DNA of 64,000 nt from Phosphitispora fastidiosa (GTDB lineage Bacteria; Bacillota; Thermincolia; Thermincolales; UBA2595): NCBI RefSeq assembly GCF_019008365.1, contig NZ_JAHHUL010000001.1, positions 310,001 to 374,000 on the forward strand, in the 5' to 3' direction. The position numbers and the translations under genes were made by a program. This document shows positions 33,990 through 44,337 of this stretch, one piece after another. Positions within the stretch are counted from its first letter, which is position 1; every line of letters begins with the position of its first letter. Under the pieces are notes generated by a model. It saw only the letters and a list, made by a program, of their open reading frames with translations, had not been told where the DNA came from and ran no database searches.

Positions 33990-35941
33990 TACCTTACACC
34001 TCCTAACAGACTCAGACTGGCTGAACTGGTATCAGCAAAACTCATGATTAATACCAGGATCACAACTCCGGCAAATAATACCAGGGCATAGTGCTGGAGT
34101 TTACCGGTCTGAACACGTCTTAAGATACTGCCAAGTATTTTGGCAGCGTTTCCGATTCCATTGATAATCCCGTCAACAACTGTGATATCAAACCACCACA
34201 GGGCGCGGCCAAGTCCATCAAGAACATTGTGGATCAGCCACAGGTAAATCTCATCAATATAGTACTTGTTAAATGACAGCTTGTAAAGCGGGGCAAATTT
34301 CTGAGCCAGAGCCTCATGGGATACAGCTTTTTTGCCGTAAATCCAATAAGCCAGGAAAATTGACCCCAGCGCCAGGATAGTTGACACTATGATTATAGCC
34401 CAGTCAACACCGGCATGGTGGAATTCTCCGAGCCTTACATAATACCCGAAGCCATGCTCAACCCATGGCGCCCCAATGAACCCACCGAAAATGGAGAATA
34501 TTGAGAGTACAACCAAGGGGAATGCCATCGAAAACGGTGCCTCATGCGGGTGGAATGACTTGTCACGCGGCTCGCCGTGGAAGCAGATAAAGAACATCCG
34601 GAACATATAGAAGGCTGTCAGGGCTGCAGTAATCGTAGCCATCCAAAACAGCACGAAATAAAGTCCGGCAAACTGACCTCCGTGAGAAGCCTCTTTAACT
34701 ACCAGGAGGATCTCGTCTTTACTGAAGAAGCCTGCAAAGGGGAAGATACCGGCAATAGCCAGACATCCAACAAGGAATGTCCAGTAAGTAATCGGCATTT
34801 TCTTCTTCAGTCCGCCATACTTCCAGATGTCGGCATCATTATTCATGGCATGCAAAACACTACCTGCGCCAAGGAACATCAGGGATTTGAAGAAGGCGTG
34901 TGTAAACAGGTGGAACATACCGCCTGTGAGGCTGCCAGCACCCAGTGCCAGCATCATATAACCAAGCTGTGATACTGTCGAATAAGCCAGTATCTTTTTC
35001 ATCTCGGTCTGGGTTATAGCAATAGTCGCCGCAAACAGGGCTGTAAATCCACCCATAAAGGCCACAAAAGCCATTGCACCCGGAACGGTTTGGAAGAGAA
35101 TCAAACTACGCCCTACCAGATAGACACCGGCGACAACCATAGTTGCGGCATGAATCAGCGCACTGACCGGAGTAGGGCCTTCCATGGCATCAGGCAGCCA
35201 CACATGAAGCGGGAACTGGCCTGATTTTCCGATCGGACCCAAGAACAGGATAGCAGCAATAGCTGTCAAACCACCTACAGACAGGTTGGTATAATCCTGG
35301 AAGTTGGGGATCATTTCACCCAGTGTCATCAAGTCAAGAGTTCCAAAGTTAATCTGCAGGAGAAGAATCCCCAGCAGCAGGCCAAAGTCACCGGTGCGGG
35401 TGGTGATAAAGGCCTTTTTCGCAGCTTCCCGTGCCGAGTACTTATGCCACCAGAAACCTATCAGCAGGTATGAACACAAACCTACCAGCTCCCAGAAGAC
35501 AAACATCTGCAACAGGTTGGGAGCGATAACCAGTCCCAGCATGGACATGGCAAACAGAGCCAAAAAAGCATAGAAACGGGAGAACGCTTCATCACCGTGC
35601 ATGTAGCCAAGTGAATAAATATTAACCATTAAAGCCACCAGGCTTACCATGAACAGCATCATGGCTGATGTCGGGTCAATCTGGACACCCATTTCAACCT
35701 TGAGACCGCTCATTTCAAACCAGGTTACCACCTGTTTGAGCGGTTGTTCGACAAACTGGTCCCCGGCCTGGATTACCCCTATACCTATGCAAACCGCCAG
35801 CAAAAACGACATCAGAATTGCTGTAATTCCTATAAAAGCGCTTACTTTAGGAAGTGGTCTGAAAACAAGAAATATCAGCAAAAATGCAATTGCCGGTAGG
35901 AGAGGTATCAACCAGGCGTTGTGAAGAGCAAAATCAATCAT
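33989..35941 (-). CDS. nuoL: NADH-quinone oxidoreductase subunit L
   Basis: This 650-residue protein is the distal antiporter-like subunit, with about 16 membrane helices and the long C-terminal lateral helix. Key blocks are MFVFWELVGLCSYLLIGFW, GKSGQFPLHVWLPDAMEGPTPVSALIHAATMV and ILAYSTVSQLGYMMLALG. It starts 33 bp after nuoK and overlaps nuoM by one base. Confidence 0.95.
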   Translation of the reverse strand: MIDFALHNAWLIPLLPAIAFLLIFLVFRPLPKVSAFIGITAILMSFLLAVCIGIGVIQAGDQFVEQPLKQVVTWFEMSGLKVEMGVQIDPTSAMMLFMVSLVALMVNIYSLGYMHGDEAFSRFYAFLALFAMSMLGLVIAPNLLQMFVFWELVGLCSYLLIGFWWHKYSAREAAKKAFITTRTGDFGLLLGILLLQINFGTLDLMTLGEMIPNFQDYTNLSVGGLTAIAAILFLGPIGKSGQFPLHVWLPDAMEGPTPVSALIHAATMVVAGVYLVGRSLILFQTVPGAMAFVAFMGGFTALFAATIAITQTEMKKILAYSTVSQLGYMMLALGAGSLTGGMFHLFTHAFFKSLMFLGAGSVLHAMNNDADIWKYGGLKKKMPITYWTFLVGCLAIAGIFPFAGFFSKDEILLVVKEASHGGQFAGLYFVLFWMATITAALTAFYMFRMFFICFHGEPRDKSFHPHEAPFSMAFPLVVLSIFSIFGGFIGAPWVEHGFGYYVRLGEFHHAGVDWAIIIVSTILALGSIFLAYWIYGKKAVSHEALAQKFAPLYKLSFNKYYIDEIYLWLIHNVLDGLGRALWWFDITVVDGIINGIGNAAKILGSILRRVQTGKLQHYALVLFAGVVILVLIMSFADTSSASLSLLGGVR

Positions 35942-35974
35942 CTTGTTCTTTGCACCTACCTTCGTTAGTAGAAA

Positions 35975-36283
35975 CTACCATTTTAACCAATCGAAATCAT
36001 CGACATTAACTGAAATACGGTCACGGTAAATAGCAACAATTAACGCCAAACCGACAGCTACCTCTGCGGCAGCTACGGCAATTACAAAGATGGCAAATAC
36101 GTGTCCTGTCAGGATACCTGTGGTAACATACCTGGCAAAGGCAACGAGGTTAATATTTACCGCATTCAGCATAAGTTCAAGGCCCATTAAAATTGCGATG
36201 GCATTTCTTTTAGCCAGAGCCCCAAACAGACCTATACAAAACAATGTCCCACTTAAAATCAGAAAGTGTTCTAATCCGATCAT
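35975..36283 (-). CDS. nuoK: NADH-quinone oxidoreductase subunit K
   Basis: This 102-residue protein has three membrane helices. [19 protein letters not shown] opens the protein, and the two conserved Glu are in [15 protein letters not shown] and [13 protein letters not shown]. It overlaps the nuoJ stop by 4 nt (ATGA). Confidence 0.95.
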   Translation of the reverse strand: MIGLEHFLILSGTLFCIGLFGALAKRNAIAILMGLELMLNAVNINLVAFARYVTTGILTGHVFAIFVIAVAAAEVAVGLALIVAIYRDRISVNVDDFDWLKW

Positions 36284-36774
36284 GAGGTCTTTTTCACCTC
36301 TTTCGCAATGATTACCGCTCCGATGAGTGCAACCAGCAAGAGAATTGCAGCGACTTCAAAAGGAACTACATACTTGGTAAGCATTAATTCTGCAATACTG
36401 CCAACAGTTTCCTGAGGCGGCTCAGCTCCAGTCTTAGGCCAGTTGGTTGAAACAACCATGACGGCATTAATTACAACTAATGCCAGGGATACGATGCCAG
36501 CCAAAGCCGCATGATTTGAAAACAGGTTGGTTTCCTTCATGTTTCCTCTTTGAGTCAGCATGATACCGAAAACAATAAAGATAGTAATCGCGCCTGCATA
36601 AACCAGAACCTGTACGGCAGCCATAAAGTCGGCATATAACATCAGATAAACTGCGGCTACCCCCAAAAAGGTAACTACCATAAAAAGAGCGCTGTGGAAA
36701 ATGTTTTTATTCATTACCATCATTAATGCTGACCCTAACGTAATTATGGCAATGAGCCAGAACATAAAATTCAT
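36280..36774 (-). CDS. nuoJ: NADH-quinone oxidoreductase subunit J
   Basis: This 164-residue protein has five hydrophobic helices. [20 protein letters not shown] and [24 protein letters not shown] include the pi-bulge region near the quinone-linked E-channel. It overlaps nuoK by 4 nt and follows nuoI by 15 bp. Confidence 0.95.
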   Translation of the reverse strand: MNFMFWLIAIITLGSALMMVMNKNIFHSALFMVVTFLGVAAVYLMLYADFMAAVQVLVYAGAITIFIVFGIMLTQRGNMKETNLFSNHAALAGIVSLALVVINAVMVVSTNWPKTGAEPPQETVGSIAELMLTKYVVPFEVAAILLLVALIGAVIIAKEVKKTS

Positions 36775-36789
36775 TTAACTATTTCACCC

Positions 36790-37257
36790 CTAACTCGCCT
36801 TTGCCGATTCATCTTGTTTTTCTTCAGGTTTCACATTTTTCTCGGGTATTTCCTTCTTATCATCATCCGGTGACGGGGTATATTTTGCATAAAGGTCGAG
36901 ATTTACCTCATCACGGAAAAACTTTGCCCTTTCGTAATCATGGTTCCACTGCAGGGCTTTGGTAGGACAAACCTCTACGCAAAAACCGCAGTAAAGGCAT
37001 TGTTCAGCCAACATTTTGTAACCTGACAGCTTCTTCTTGTTGTTTTCGTCCTTAACAGATTCAATCTTGATAACATGATTAGGGCATGCATTGGAACAAA
37101 GACCGCAAGCAATACACTTGGCCACATTCAGGTCAAAGGACCCTTTAGAACGGGCAGGTAAAACGGGTCTTTCCTCTGGATACTGTTGGGTAACTTTCTT
37201 CTCAAAAAGGTGTCCAATAGTAATCTTAAGTCCTTTAAAAATTCCTTTTCCAAACAT
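36790..37257 (-). CDS. nuoI: NADH-quinone oxidoreductase subunit I, two 4Fe-4S clusters
   Basis: This 155-residue protein has two full cluster motifs (CIACGLCSNACP, CLYCGFCVEVCP), giving N6a and N6b. An extra charged C-terminal tail (DDDKKEIPEKNVKPEEKQDE) extends beyond the usual end. In the absence of NuoG it should be the entry point for electrons from an external carrier, an inference from the missing E/F/G subunits. Confidence 0.94.
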   Translation of the reverse strand: MFGKGIFKGLKITIGHLFEKKVTQQYPEERPVLPARSKGSFDLNVAKCIACGLCSNACPNHVIKIESVKDENNKKKLSGYKMLAEQCLYCGFCVEVCPTKALQWNHDYERAKFFRDEVNLDLYAKYTPSPDDDKKEIPEKNVKPEEKQDESAKAS

Positions 37258-37269
37258 TATCTCACCACC

Positions 37270-38322
37270 TTAAAGAGTTATCATCCGGTAAACGTAAACT
37301 CCTATGCCTGTAACCAAAATGTTAGCCAAAGAAACAGGAATAAGGAATTTCCAACCGAAGTGCATCAAGTGGTCTATCCGGATCCTTGGCAATGTCCAAC
37401 GCATCCACATAAACACGAAAATAACCAGATAAATCTTGAGCATAAGCCATAGGAACGGTGGGATAAATGTCAGGCCGAAAGGAGCATTCCATCCTCCAAG
37501 GAACATAATGGAAATTATGGCTGAACTGGCAACCAGGTTCCCATACTCAGCAATCATATAAATAGCCCAGCGGATTCCGGAATACTCGGTCATGTAACCG
37601 GCAACCAGTTCCTGCTCACCTTCTGCCAGGTCGAAAGGTCCCCTGTTAAGCTCTGCTGTAGCTGCAACAAAGAAAACAATAAAAGCAATTAACTGGGGAA
37701 TCACAAACCACGTGTTCTTCTGAGCATTGACAATATCAGTCAGGTTTAATGACCCGGCTATCATGACCACACCCAACAGTGAAAAAACCATGGGAATTTC
37801 GTAACTAATCATCTGGGCAACTGTACGCATGCCCCCAAGCAGTGAATACTTGTTGTTGGAAGACCAGCCACCCATCAGAAGTGACAGGGTTGCTGTGGAA
37901 CCAACTGCAATAAAGTAGAATATCCCGATATTGAGGTTCTGCAGCAAAGCCACTCCTTCACTAAAAGGTATCACGGCAAAGGCCGTAAGACTTGTAATAA
38001 AAGCACAGGTGCTGGCAATCTTGAAAATAAACCTGTCGGCATTTGCAGGAATAATATCTTCTTTACCCAGCACTTTTACGATATCGACCGGAAACTGTAA
38101 AAACCCAGCCGGTCCTAGGCGGTTGGGACCTCTACGCAATTGAAAATAAGCGGCTAATTTACGTTCCATCCATACCAGAATTATCAGGTTAATCATTACA
38201 AACAGAATGGCCACAAGTGTCCAAACAGCCGTAGTGATTATCTCTGTAGCCGTAGCGGAGAATCCCAAACTGCCCATTAGCCAGTCTCTTAAGCCGTTAG
38301 CAATTGTATTAAAAATTTCCAT
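37270..38322 (-). CDS. nuoH: NADH-quinone oxidoreductase subunit H
   Basis: This 350-residue membrane subunit forms the quinone site with NuoB/D. MERKLAAYFQLRRGPNRLGPAGFLQ, the conserved Glu/Arg loop FDLAEGEQELVAGYMTEYSG and about eight hydrophobic helices are present. The gap to nuoI is 12 bp. Confidence 0.95.
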   Translation of the reverse strand: MEIFNTIANGLRDWLMGSLGFSATATEIITTAVWTLVAILFVMINLIILVWMERKLAAYFQLRRGPNRLGPAGFLQFPVDIVKVLGKEDIIPANADRFIFKIASTCAFITSLTAFAVIPFSEGVALLQNLNIGIFYFIAVGSTATLSLLMGGWSSNNKYSLLGGMRTVAQMISYEIPMVFSLLGVVMIAGSLNLTDIVNAQKNTWFVIPQLIAFIVFFVAATAELNRGPFDLAEGEQELVAGYMTEYSGIRWAIYMIAEYGNLVASSAIISIMFLGGWNAPFGLTFIPPFLWLMLKIYLVIFVFMWMRWTLPRIRIDHLMHFGWKFLIPVSLANILVTGIGVYVYRMITL

Positions 38323-38370
38323 GCATCTTCTCCCCTATAACCTTTTTTTCCTTCCATCTCCTGGGTCAAC

Positions 38371-39474
38371 TTAACGGTCAACCTCACCGAGAACTATATC
38401 AATAGATGCGAGGGCAACAACCAGGTCCATCAGGTGCAGCCCTTTAGCAGTTGTCGGCAGGAAGCCCAGGTTTACAAAACAGGGTGAATAGATCCTGGTG
38501 CGATAGGGCTTGGTAGAACCGTCACTGACAATGTGGAACCCAAGGTGACCCTTGGAGTTTTCTATGCGATGGAAGGCTTCACCCACCGGTGGTTTGATTA
38601 CCTTTGGAACTTTAGCCATAATCGGTCCTTCAGGAATATCCTTCATGGCCTGTTTAATAATTTTAACACTTTCCCTCATTTCTGCTACCCTAACACAGTA
38701 CCTGTCATAGGTATCACCATCTTTCCTTACCGGCACGTCAAACTTAAACCTGTCATAAATGCCGTAAGGCTCATCCCTGCGGAGGTCGTAGTCAAAACCG
38801 GATGCCCTGAGGTTAGGACCGGTAAAACCAAAGCTGAGCGCCATTTCCGCACTGACAGGCGCTACTCCAATAGTTCTCGCCCGAACGATTTCATTGCCGG
38901 TAAGGATGCCGTCATACTCATCAATACAGGCAGGCATATCATTCATCAGGTTTTCCAGTTCCTTAAACCATGCTTCATCCACGTCTGCAGCCACGCCGCC
39001 AATTCTCATATAATTGGGCATCAATCTCTGTCCTGATGCCGCTTCAATAAGGTCAAGCATTCTATCCCTATCACGGAACGCATACATAAAGGGCGTAAAT
39101 CCAGCCATATCAAGGGCAAAGGTGCCAACATAGATAGCATGGCTGGCAAGACGCTGTAATTCGCCCATAATAACCCGGAGATACTCAGCCCTTTCCGGAA
39201 TCTCTCCGGTAATTCCCATTAGTTTCTCAACAGTCTGGACATATGTCAGCTCATTGAGCATGCCTGATACATAATCCAGCCTGCCATTATAGGGAATAAA
39301 CTGGGTATAGGTACGGGCTTCAGCCAGTTTTTCAAGCCCGCGGTGTAAATATCCGGTATGGTTGACACACTCTCTGATATATTCCCCTTCAAGCTTTAAA
39401 ACACACCGGAAAACGCCGTGAGTACTAGGGTGTTGAGGTCCCATGTTCAGGGTTAACTCTTGTGTTTTTAACAT
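38371..39474 (-). CDS. nuoD: NADH-quinone oxidoreductase subunit D
   Basis: This protein of about 367 residues is the 49-kDa homologue lining the quinone pocket. LTLNMGPQHPSTHGVFRC (conserved His), YLHRGLEKLAE and the C-terminal LVALASIDIVLGEVDR are diagnostic. The nickel-ligand cysteines of hydrogenases are absent. ATG 39474 behind GAGGTG is a better start than GTG 39486. It is 56 bp from nuoC and 48 bp from nuoH. Confidence 0.95.
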   Translation of the reverse strand: MLKTQELTLNMGPQHPSTHGVFRCVLKLEGEYIRECVNHTGYLHRGLEKLAEARTYTQFIPYNGRLDYVSGMLNELTYVQTVEKLMGITGEIPERAEYLRVIMGELQRLASHAIYVGTFALDMAGFTPFMYAFRDRDRMLDLIEAASGQRLMPNYMRIGGVAADVDEAWFKELENLMNDMPACIDEYDGILTGNEIVRARTIGVAPVSAEMALSFGFTGPNLRASGFDYDLRRDEPYGIYDRFKFDVPVRKDGDTYDRYCVRVAEMRESVKIIKQAMKDIPEGPIMAKVPKVIKPPVGEAFHRIENSKGHLGFHIVSDGSTKPYRTRIYSPCFVNLGFLPTTAKGLHLMDLVVALASIDIVLGEVDR

Positions 39475-39530
39475 TAATTCTAACACCTCTACAATCCCGA
39501 TTTTGGAGTCAGTAATGACAATTTTTGCGC

Positions 39531-39980
39531 TTAGTTTTTATAGTCTTTGCGCAGCGGATGGCCGTCAAAATCATCAGACAGCAAAATTCTCTTTAAATTG
39601 GGGTGTCCGGTAAATTCGATCCCCATCAGGTCATATACTTCTCTTTCCTGAACATTGGCGGCTATCCAAAGTGAAGTGATCGAGGGAACCTGAGGTTTTG
39701 CCTTATCCAGTTCAACTTTAACAGTCAGTTTATGAAAATAAGTCAAGGAATTCAAGTGGTATACAACTGTAAAGTTTTCCGGATAATCAACAGAACTCAG
39801 GTTCATCAGAACCTTGAAATCGTAATCAGGATTTTCCCTGATTTCCTGCATAACCTCTACGATTTTTTCCGGGTTAACCTTAATTGACTGATTAGTATTG
39901 TCCTCAAAAATCTCGGCACAGTCTCCGAACTTCTTATTCAGCTCTCCCACCAGAGCTTCTCTGTTAACAATTTTATCCAT
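39531..39980 (-). CDS. nuoC: NADH-quinone oxidoreductase subunit C
   Basis: This 149-residue 30-kDa subunit homologue has the typical [31 protein letters not shown] signature (W..A...E.E.yDl.Gi.F.gHP). Its start overlaps nuoB by 8 nt. It is not fused to NuoD, unlike in some bacteria. Confidence 0.95.
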   Translation of the reverse strand: MDKIVNREALVGELNKKFGDCAEIFEDNTNQSIKVNPEKIVEVMQEIRENPDYDFKVLMNLSSVDYPENFTVVYHLNSLTYFHKLTVKVELDKAKPQVPSITSLWIAANVQEREVYDLMGIEFTGHPNLKRILLSDDFDGHPLRKDYKN

Positions 39981-40485
39981 GTTTCCTTAACCCCTCAATC
40001 TTTTTTGGGTTTGCAATTTTTTGCCGAATCTGCAAGAAACCATACAGCAGCGCTTCTGGCCTGGGTGGGCATCCAGGAACGTAAACATCTACCGGCAAAA
40101 AGGTATCTGCACCCTTAACAACATTGTACGAATCTGTAAATGGGCCACCGCTTATGGCACAGCTTCCCATGGCCAGAACATATTTTGGCTCAGCCATCTG
40201 CTCATAAAGACGAGCCACCAGGGGCTGCATCTTCTTGGTAATTGTTCCGGCAATAATCATTAGGTCACACTGCCGCGGAGACGGTTTGTAAACCTCAGAC
40301 CCAAAACGCGCAATGTCGTACCTCGCGTCACCTGCAGCCATCATCTCAATAGCACAGCAGGCAAGACCGAAGGTCAAGGGCCAGATGGACCGCGAACGGC
40401 ACCAGTTGAATGCAGCATCAACGGTACTTAGGATAACATTGTTCCGCAGCAACTCATCATATTCGTGTGGTTTAATTACATCCAT
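39973..40485 (-). CDS. nuoB: NADH-quinone oxidoreductase subunit B, cluster N2
   Basis: This protein of about 170 residues carries the N2 ligands in [10 protein letters not shown], the Cys of MGSCAISGG and [14 protein letters not shown] 40485 lies in the nuoA 3' end (10-nt overlap), with GGAAGGGG 8 nt upstream. The frame is open to 40515 but begins with non-family residues. Confidence 0.95.
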   Translation of the reverse strand: MDVIKPHEYDELLRNNVILSTVDAAFNWCRSRSIWPLTFGLACCAIEMMAAGDARYDIARFGSEVYKPSPRQCDLMIIAGTITKKMQPLVARLYEQMAEPKYVLAMGSCAISGGPFTDSYNVVKGADTFLPVDVYVPGCPPRPEALLYGFLQIRQKIANPKKIEGLRKHG

Positions 40486-40832
40486 TCTAACGCCCCTTCC
40501 TTCCATGCATACCAAAATCCAACTAGTAAAATGGCAATAAATACAAACATTTCAACAATGGCAAACAGACCCAGGCTCTGGAATTTAATTGCCCAGGGAT
40601 AAAGAAAAACAGTTTCCACATCAAAGGCCACAAAAACTAATGCATACATGAAATAACTGATCTTGAACTGTACCCAGGTATCCCCTTGGGTTTCCAAGCC
40701 GCACTCATAAGTCTGCAGCTTGACCGGTGTGGGATTCTTCGGGTGGAACAACTTTGAAGCTCCCAATATTAGCGCTGGGAATACAATTGCCCAAACAATT
40801 ATTATCGGTATTCCCGAATACTCAGTCAGCAT
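40476..40832 (-). CDS. nuoA: NADH-quinone oxidoreductase subunit A
   Basis: This 118-residue protein has three helices and the conserved loop [40 protein letters not shown]. It is the first gene of the 11-gene nuo operon A-B-C-D-H-I-J-K-L-M-N. No nuoE, F or G lies anywhere in the window. The start is ATG 40832 behind GGAGGG. Confidence 0.95.
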   Translation of the reverse strand: MLTEYSGIPIIIVWAIVFPALILGASKLFHPKNPTPVKLQTYECGLETQGDTWVQFKISYFMYALVFVAFDVETVFLYPWAIKFQSLGLFAIVEMFVFIAILLVGFWYAWKEGALEWM

Positions 40833-40971
40833 AGTTTCCCTCCTTTCACTAGAATTTTTTATTTAATTAGTGCTTTCTCTATCTATATCCACCAGGAACC
40901 ACAGGTATTTTGAATCGGTGTTTCTCTGAAAATTCTTGCAATTCAGCACCCCAACTGTGGCTGCCTTATGG

Positions 40972-42120
40972 TTATAGGCAAGGTATTCTGCGGAAACTTA
41001 TAATTGTGTTTACAAATACCGTAGGTTTTTCCATCAGGTTAATTTCAGCCCCATTATCAATTTCATTCCCTTGTACATCTTTTATGATTTTAACTGTAGG
41101 TCTGGTTGGAAGCACCCTGTTGACATCGGTAATGATGCCACACTCTCCGGTGTTTAGTTCAACAGTACTGCCAACGGGATAGATTTCACAGTGTTCTACA
41201 AATAACCTTGTAATTTTGGGATTAAACTGATAACCACCGGAGGCAATGATGATTTCCATCGCTTCATAGGGTAGTATGGCATTTTTGTATACCCTGTCCG
41301 CTGTCAAAGCATCATAAACATCAGCAATGGCAACAATTTTCGAGTATTCATGAATATCTTTATTATCTATACCCCAGGGATAACCCGAACCATTGTAACA
41401 TTCATGGTGCTGCAAAGCAATCAGAGCAGCATTTGGAGTTATCTCCCTGTTATCACTGAGAAGTTGGTAACCTAAAACGGTATGCTTTTTAATTTGTTCA
41501 AATTCCCCTTCAGTAAGGGGACCGCATTTTTGAAGAATTGCCTCTGGGATTTTCATCTTCCCGACATCATGAAGCAGGGCTCCAATACCCAACTCTCTGA
41601 GTCTTATCTTGGAATACCCCATAAAAATCCCTGTCGAAATTGCAAATATACAGACATTTACCGAATGAGAAAAAGTATAATCATCAAGAATTCTGATGTC
41701 TGCCAACTTACCATTTATATGCCTGTTCTTAATCAACTGGTTTGTTATTTTTTCAATAATCGCACGGGCTTTTTCAGCTTTAAAGAGGCTGCCTGCTTTG
41801 ATATCCTGCATTATCTCCCTGACAACCTGTTCAGCCTCTTCTCTGATAATATATGGTACGATGTCGGGAAGCTCTTCCCGGCATCGCTTGTCTGCCGTCA
41901 CCTTCCTGCTCGGTGTGCGTGTTTCCTCTTTTCTGACAGGCTCAGGCAGAATTCTTGCCGGCTCAATATAGACAGTCGGAACACCATATAAATACAGTTT
42001 GTCTATCCACTTTTGAGTCAGTACAGTGCCTCTGCTCAAAAGAAGGCGGCCATTTCGGCCATATATCTCTTTTGCAATAACCATATCCGGCTTAGCGTTA
42101 TATATAGCTATCCTTTTCAA
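40972..42120 (-). CDS. HD-GYP domain protein, putative c-di-GMP phosphodiesterase
   Basis: This 382-residue protein has an N-terminal domain at 1-130 resembling the regulatory N-terminal part of HD-GYP proteins, then HD-GYP at about 150-330. The metal site is HDVGKMKIP and the GYP loop is HHECYNGSGYPWG. It should hydrolyse cyclic di-GMP to pGpG or GMP. A short C-terminal extension with VGSTVELNTGECGIITDVN is common in such proteins. The start is TTG 42120 with CGGAGG upstream. Its 3' end lies 139 bp upstream of nuoA, so it could add a promoter for nuo, or not. Confidence 0.9.
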   Translation of the reverse strand: MKRIAIYNAKPDMVIAKEIYGRNGRLLLSRGTVLTQKWIDKLYLYGVPTVYIEPARILPEPVRKEETRTPSRKVTADKRCREELPDIVPYIIREEAEQVVREIMQDIKAGSLFKAEKARAIIEKITNQLIKNRHINGKLADIRILDDYTFSHSVNVCIFAISTGIFMGYSKIRLRELGIGALLHDVGKMKIPEAILQKCGPLTEGEFEQIKKHTVLGYQLLSDNREITPNAALIALQHHECYNGSGYPWGIDNKDIHEYSKIVAIADVYDALTADRVYKNAILPYEAMEIIIASGGYQFNPKITRLFVEHCEIYPVGSTVELNTGECGIITDVNRVLPTRPTVKIIKDVQGNEIDNGAEINLMEKPTVFVNTIISFRRIPCL

Positions 42121-42297
42121 CAGCTTCGCCTCCGGACGCTAATTGTGCAATTATTCTTTAACACCTGACTAATATATATTCTATACTAAAAGTAAAAATC
42201 CCTTCTTGTCAGCAGAAAATTGCCAAAAATTCAGTATCTTTTGTATGTTTGTGTATTTTTATGTTATAACAGGATTAATAGAGTTCAGTTTCAGACA

Positions 42298-43098
42298 CTA
42301 CCACAACTTACCCTGTACTTTTGCAGCCGTGAAATTCCTGGTAAAGGTTTTCCGGTGCAGGTTACAGGTTCCAAAGGCCTTTAGTGCCTCCAGGTGTTCC
42401 GGTGTGCCATAACCTTTGTGACCGGCAAATCCGTATCCGGGGTAAAGCTTTTCCAATTCCTCCATCATGCGGTCCCGGGTTACCTTGGCAACTATCGATG
42501 CTGCCGCAATCGAGACGCTCTTCCCGTCCCCCTTTATTATCGGGAGCTGGGGAATCTTGATTCCAGGGATTCTTACTGCATCCACCAATATATAATCAGG
42601 GCCTTTCTGCAAACTGGATACAGCCCTCTGCATGGCCACCAGGCTGGCCTGGAGGATATTAAGACTGTCAATCTCCTCAACAGAGGCGAACCCTACAGAC
42701 CAGGAAACCGCCTGTTTCGTGATTTCCCGAAAGAGACAATCCCTTTTTGCAGGAGATAGTTTTTTGGAATCGTTTAATCCAGGGAGGAAAATCCCCACAG
42801 GCAGTATAACTGCAGCAGCAGCAACAGGTCCTGCCAATGGGCCTCTGCCCACCTCATCAACACCTGCGATAAACCTAAAGCCTTTGTCCAAAGCATCACG
42901 TTCGTAAATAGTCATCTTCCCCAGGCGAACCCTTTCCTGTTCAGCAAGAACCCGTTCGCGGCAGATACGCTGGTAAATTTTGCGGACCCCGGCTCTCGGG
43001 TCACAGCTAAGGGCAGTTATTGATTCCTCATCAAGTTCCTGACCATTTCCGGCTAAAAATGACTGAATTTGACTGAGCGTCATATTGCAAAAATCCAT
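42298..43098 (-). CDS. rnhB: Ribonuclease HII
   Basis: This 266-residue enzyme removes RNA from RNA-DNA hybrids and single ribonucleotides. FIAGVDEVGRGPLAGPV (catalytic D-E) is near residue 79, DSKKL follows, and Asp in YILVDAV and KVTRDR complete the site. An N-terminal 70-residue helical extension is longer than in the E. coli enzyme but common in Clostridia. The start is ATG 43098. Confidence 0.95.
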   Translation of the reverse strand: MDFCNMTLSQIQSFLAGNGQELDEESITALSCDPRAGVRKIYQRICRERVLAEQERVRLGKMTIYERDALDKGFRFIAGVDEVGRGPLAGPVAAAAVILPVGIFLPGLNDSKKLSPAKRDCLFREITKQAVSWSVGFASVEEIDSLNILQASLVAMQRAVSSLQKGPDYILVDAVRIPGIKIPQLPIIKGDGKSVSIAAASIVAKVTRDRMMEELEKLYPGYGFAGHKGYGTPEHLEALKAFGTCNLHRKTFTRNFTAAKVQGKLW

Positions 43099-43221
43099 AG
43101 AACCTCCGATTTCAAACTAAAGGATAACATAATATTTTTTCTGCTTCAATGGAAAAAACCCTTCCTTATTTCAAAAATTTATTTCAAATTAAAAATGATG
43201 CTTGAGGTGTCGTCAGTTGCT

Positions 43222-43415
43222 GACAAAGTCAACAATATTGAACTCTAAAAATGTTATGAGACAGGGGTAGATGTGTTCCGGAGGGCGGAGTCTGTCGTCC
43301 GTCCGGCCCGCGACCGCAAAGCGGGAGCGGCTGCCGGCGGAGATGTAGCCCGCCCGAGGAATTCATCTACCCCTGTCCATATTACGTTTAGTATTCAAAA
43401 AATATGGAGTTTGTC
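43222..43415. repeat. Palindromic repeat family 1, copy D
   Basis: This copy is 194 bp. Terminal arms GACAAA and TTTGTC. The core stem pairs ACAGGGGTAGATG with CATCTACCCCTGT (43261-43376), with the inner GGGCGG/CCGCCC block, the family motif GTCTGTCGTC and a GC-rich inner hairpin. It lies 21 bp beyond the ylqF stop. Confidence 0.75.
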
Positions 43416-43435
43416 AACTAAACTGATTATACTAT

Positions 43436-44302
43436 TTAAGCATCGCTTTCAATTGTATCCAGAGTAAACCGTCCCAGTTTTCCGCCCCTGAACTCATTCA
43501 GAACGATAACTGCAGCCTTAAATGTATCAACATTACCCCCAGATACCAGACACCCTCTCTTGGCGCCAATTAACCTCAGGGTTTCATAGGGATCTGGACC
43601 AACCTCTCCAAGCTTATACCTGTTAATCAAAGTATCAGGTGAAGCTGCAGTCAGGAAATTAATCAGCTTCACTGTTATCTGTTCGATGTTTATGATTTCA
43701 TCCTTGATAGCTCCGGTAACAGCCAGTCTGAAGCCAACCTCGGGGTCTTCAAACTTAGGCCACAGGATACCCGGGGTATCGAGAAGTTCCAGTCCCCGGC
43801 CAACTCTTATCCATTGTTTCCCGCGGGTTAAGCCCGGCCGGTCCCCTGTTCTGGTGTAACCCTTTCCGGCCAGCTTGTTAATCAATGAAGACTTCCCCAC
43901 ATTGGGAATGCCCACCATCATCATTCTGACCGCCCTTGGTTTTCTTCCTTTGGTAGCAAGTTTTTTATTTATCTGAACTGCCAGTTCCTGTCCCAGTCCT
44001 ATCAGCCTGCCAATGCCCTTGCCCTGCTGGGAATCCAGAGCAACACACTGCAGACCGTTTCCCTCACGAAACCACCGACTCCACTGCTCTGTCTGTGAAT
44101 CATTAGCCAGGTCCGCCTTATTTAAAACCACAATCCGCGGCTTTTTTTCAAGAATGGAGTCTATATCCGGGTTGCGACTGCTTAATGGAATCCGTGCATC
44201 CAATAATTCAACCACTATATCTACCAGTTTCAGGTTCTCCTGAACCATTTTCCGGGCTTTGACCATATGTCCCGGAAACCATTGAATTGTATCAAGTTCC
44301 AT
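43436..44302 (-). CDS. ylqF: Ribosome biogenesis GTPase YlqF (RbgA)
   Basis: This 288-residue GTPase has circularly permuted G motifs: G4 NKADL near residue 58 comes before G1 GIPNVGKSS near 131 and G3 DTPG near 176. This order is typical of the YlqF/RbgA family, which promotes late 50S assembly. The C-terminal ANTAR-like helical domain is present. It is adjacent to lepB, as in other Firmicutes. Confidence 0.94.
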   Translation of the reverse strand: MELDTIQWFPGHMVKARKMVQENLKLVDIVVELLDARIPLSSRNPDIDSILEKKPRIVVLNKADLANDSQTEQWSRWFREGNGLQCVALDSQQGKGIGRLIGLGQELAVQINKKLATKGRKPRAVRMMMVGIPNVGKSSLINKLAGKGYTRTGDRPGLTRGKQWIRVGRGLELLDTPGILWPKFEDPEVGFRLAVTGAIKDEIINIEQITVKLINFLTAASPDTLINRYKLGEVGPDPYETLRLIGAKRGCLVSGGNVDTFKAAVIVLNEFRGGKLGRFTLDTIESDA

Positions 44303-44337
44303 AAATGTTCACCTGCTTCGTTCACTAAAAATATATC

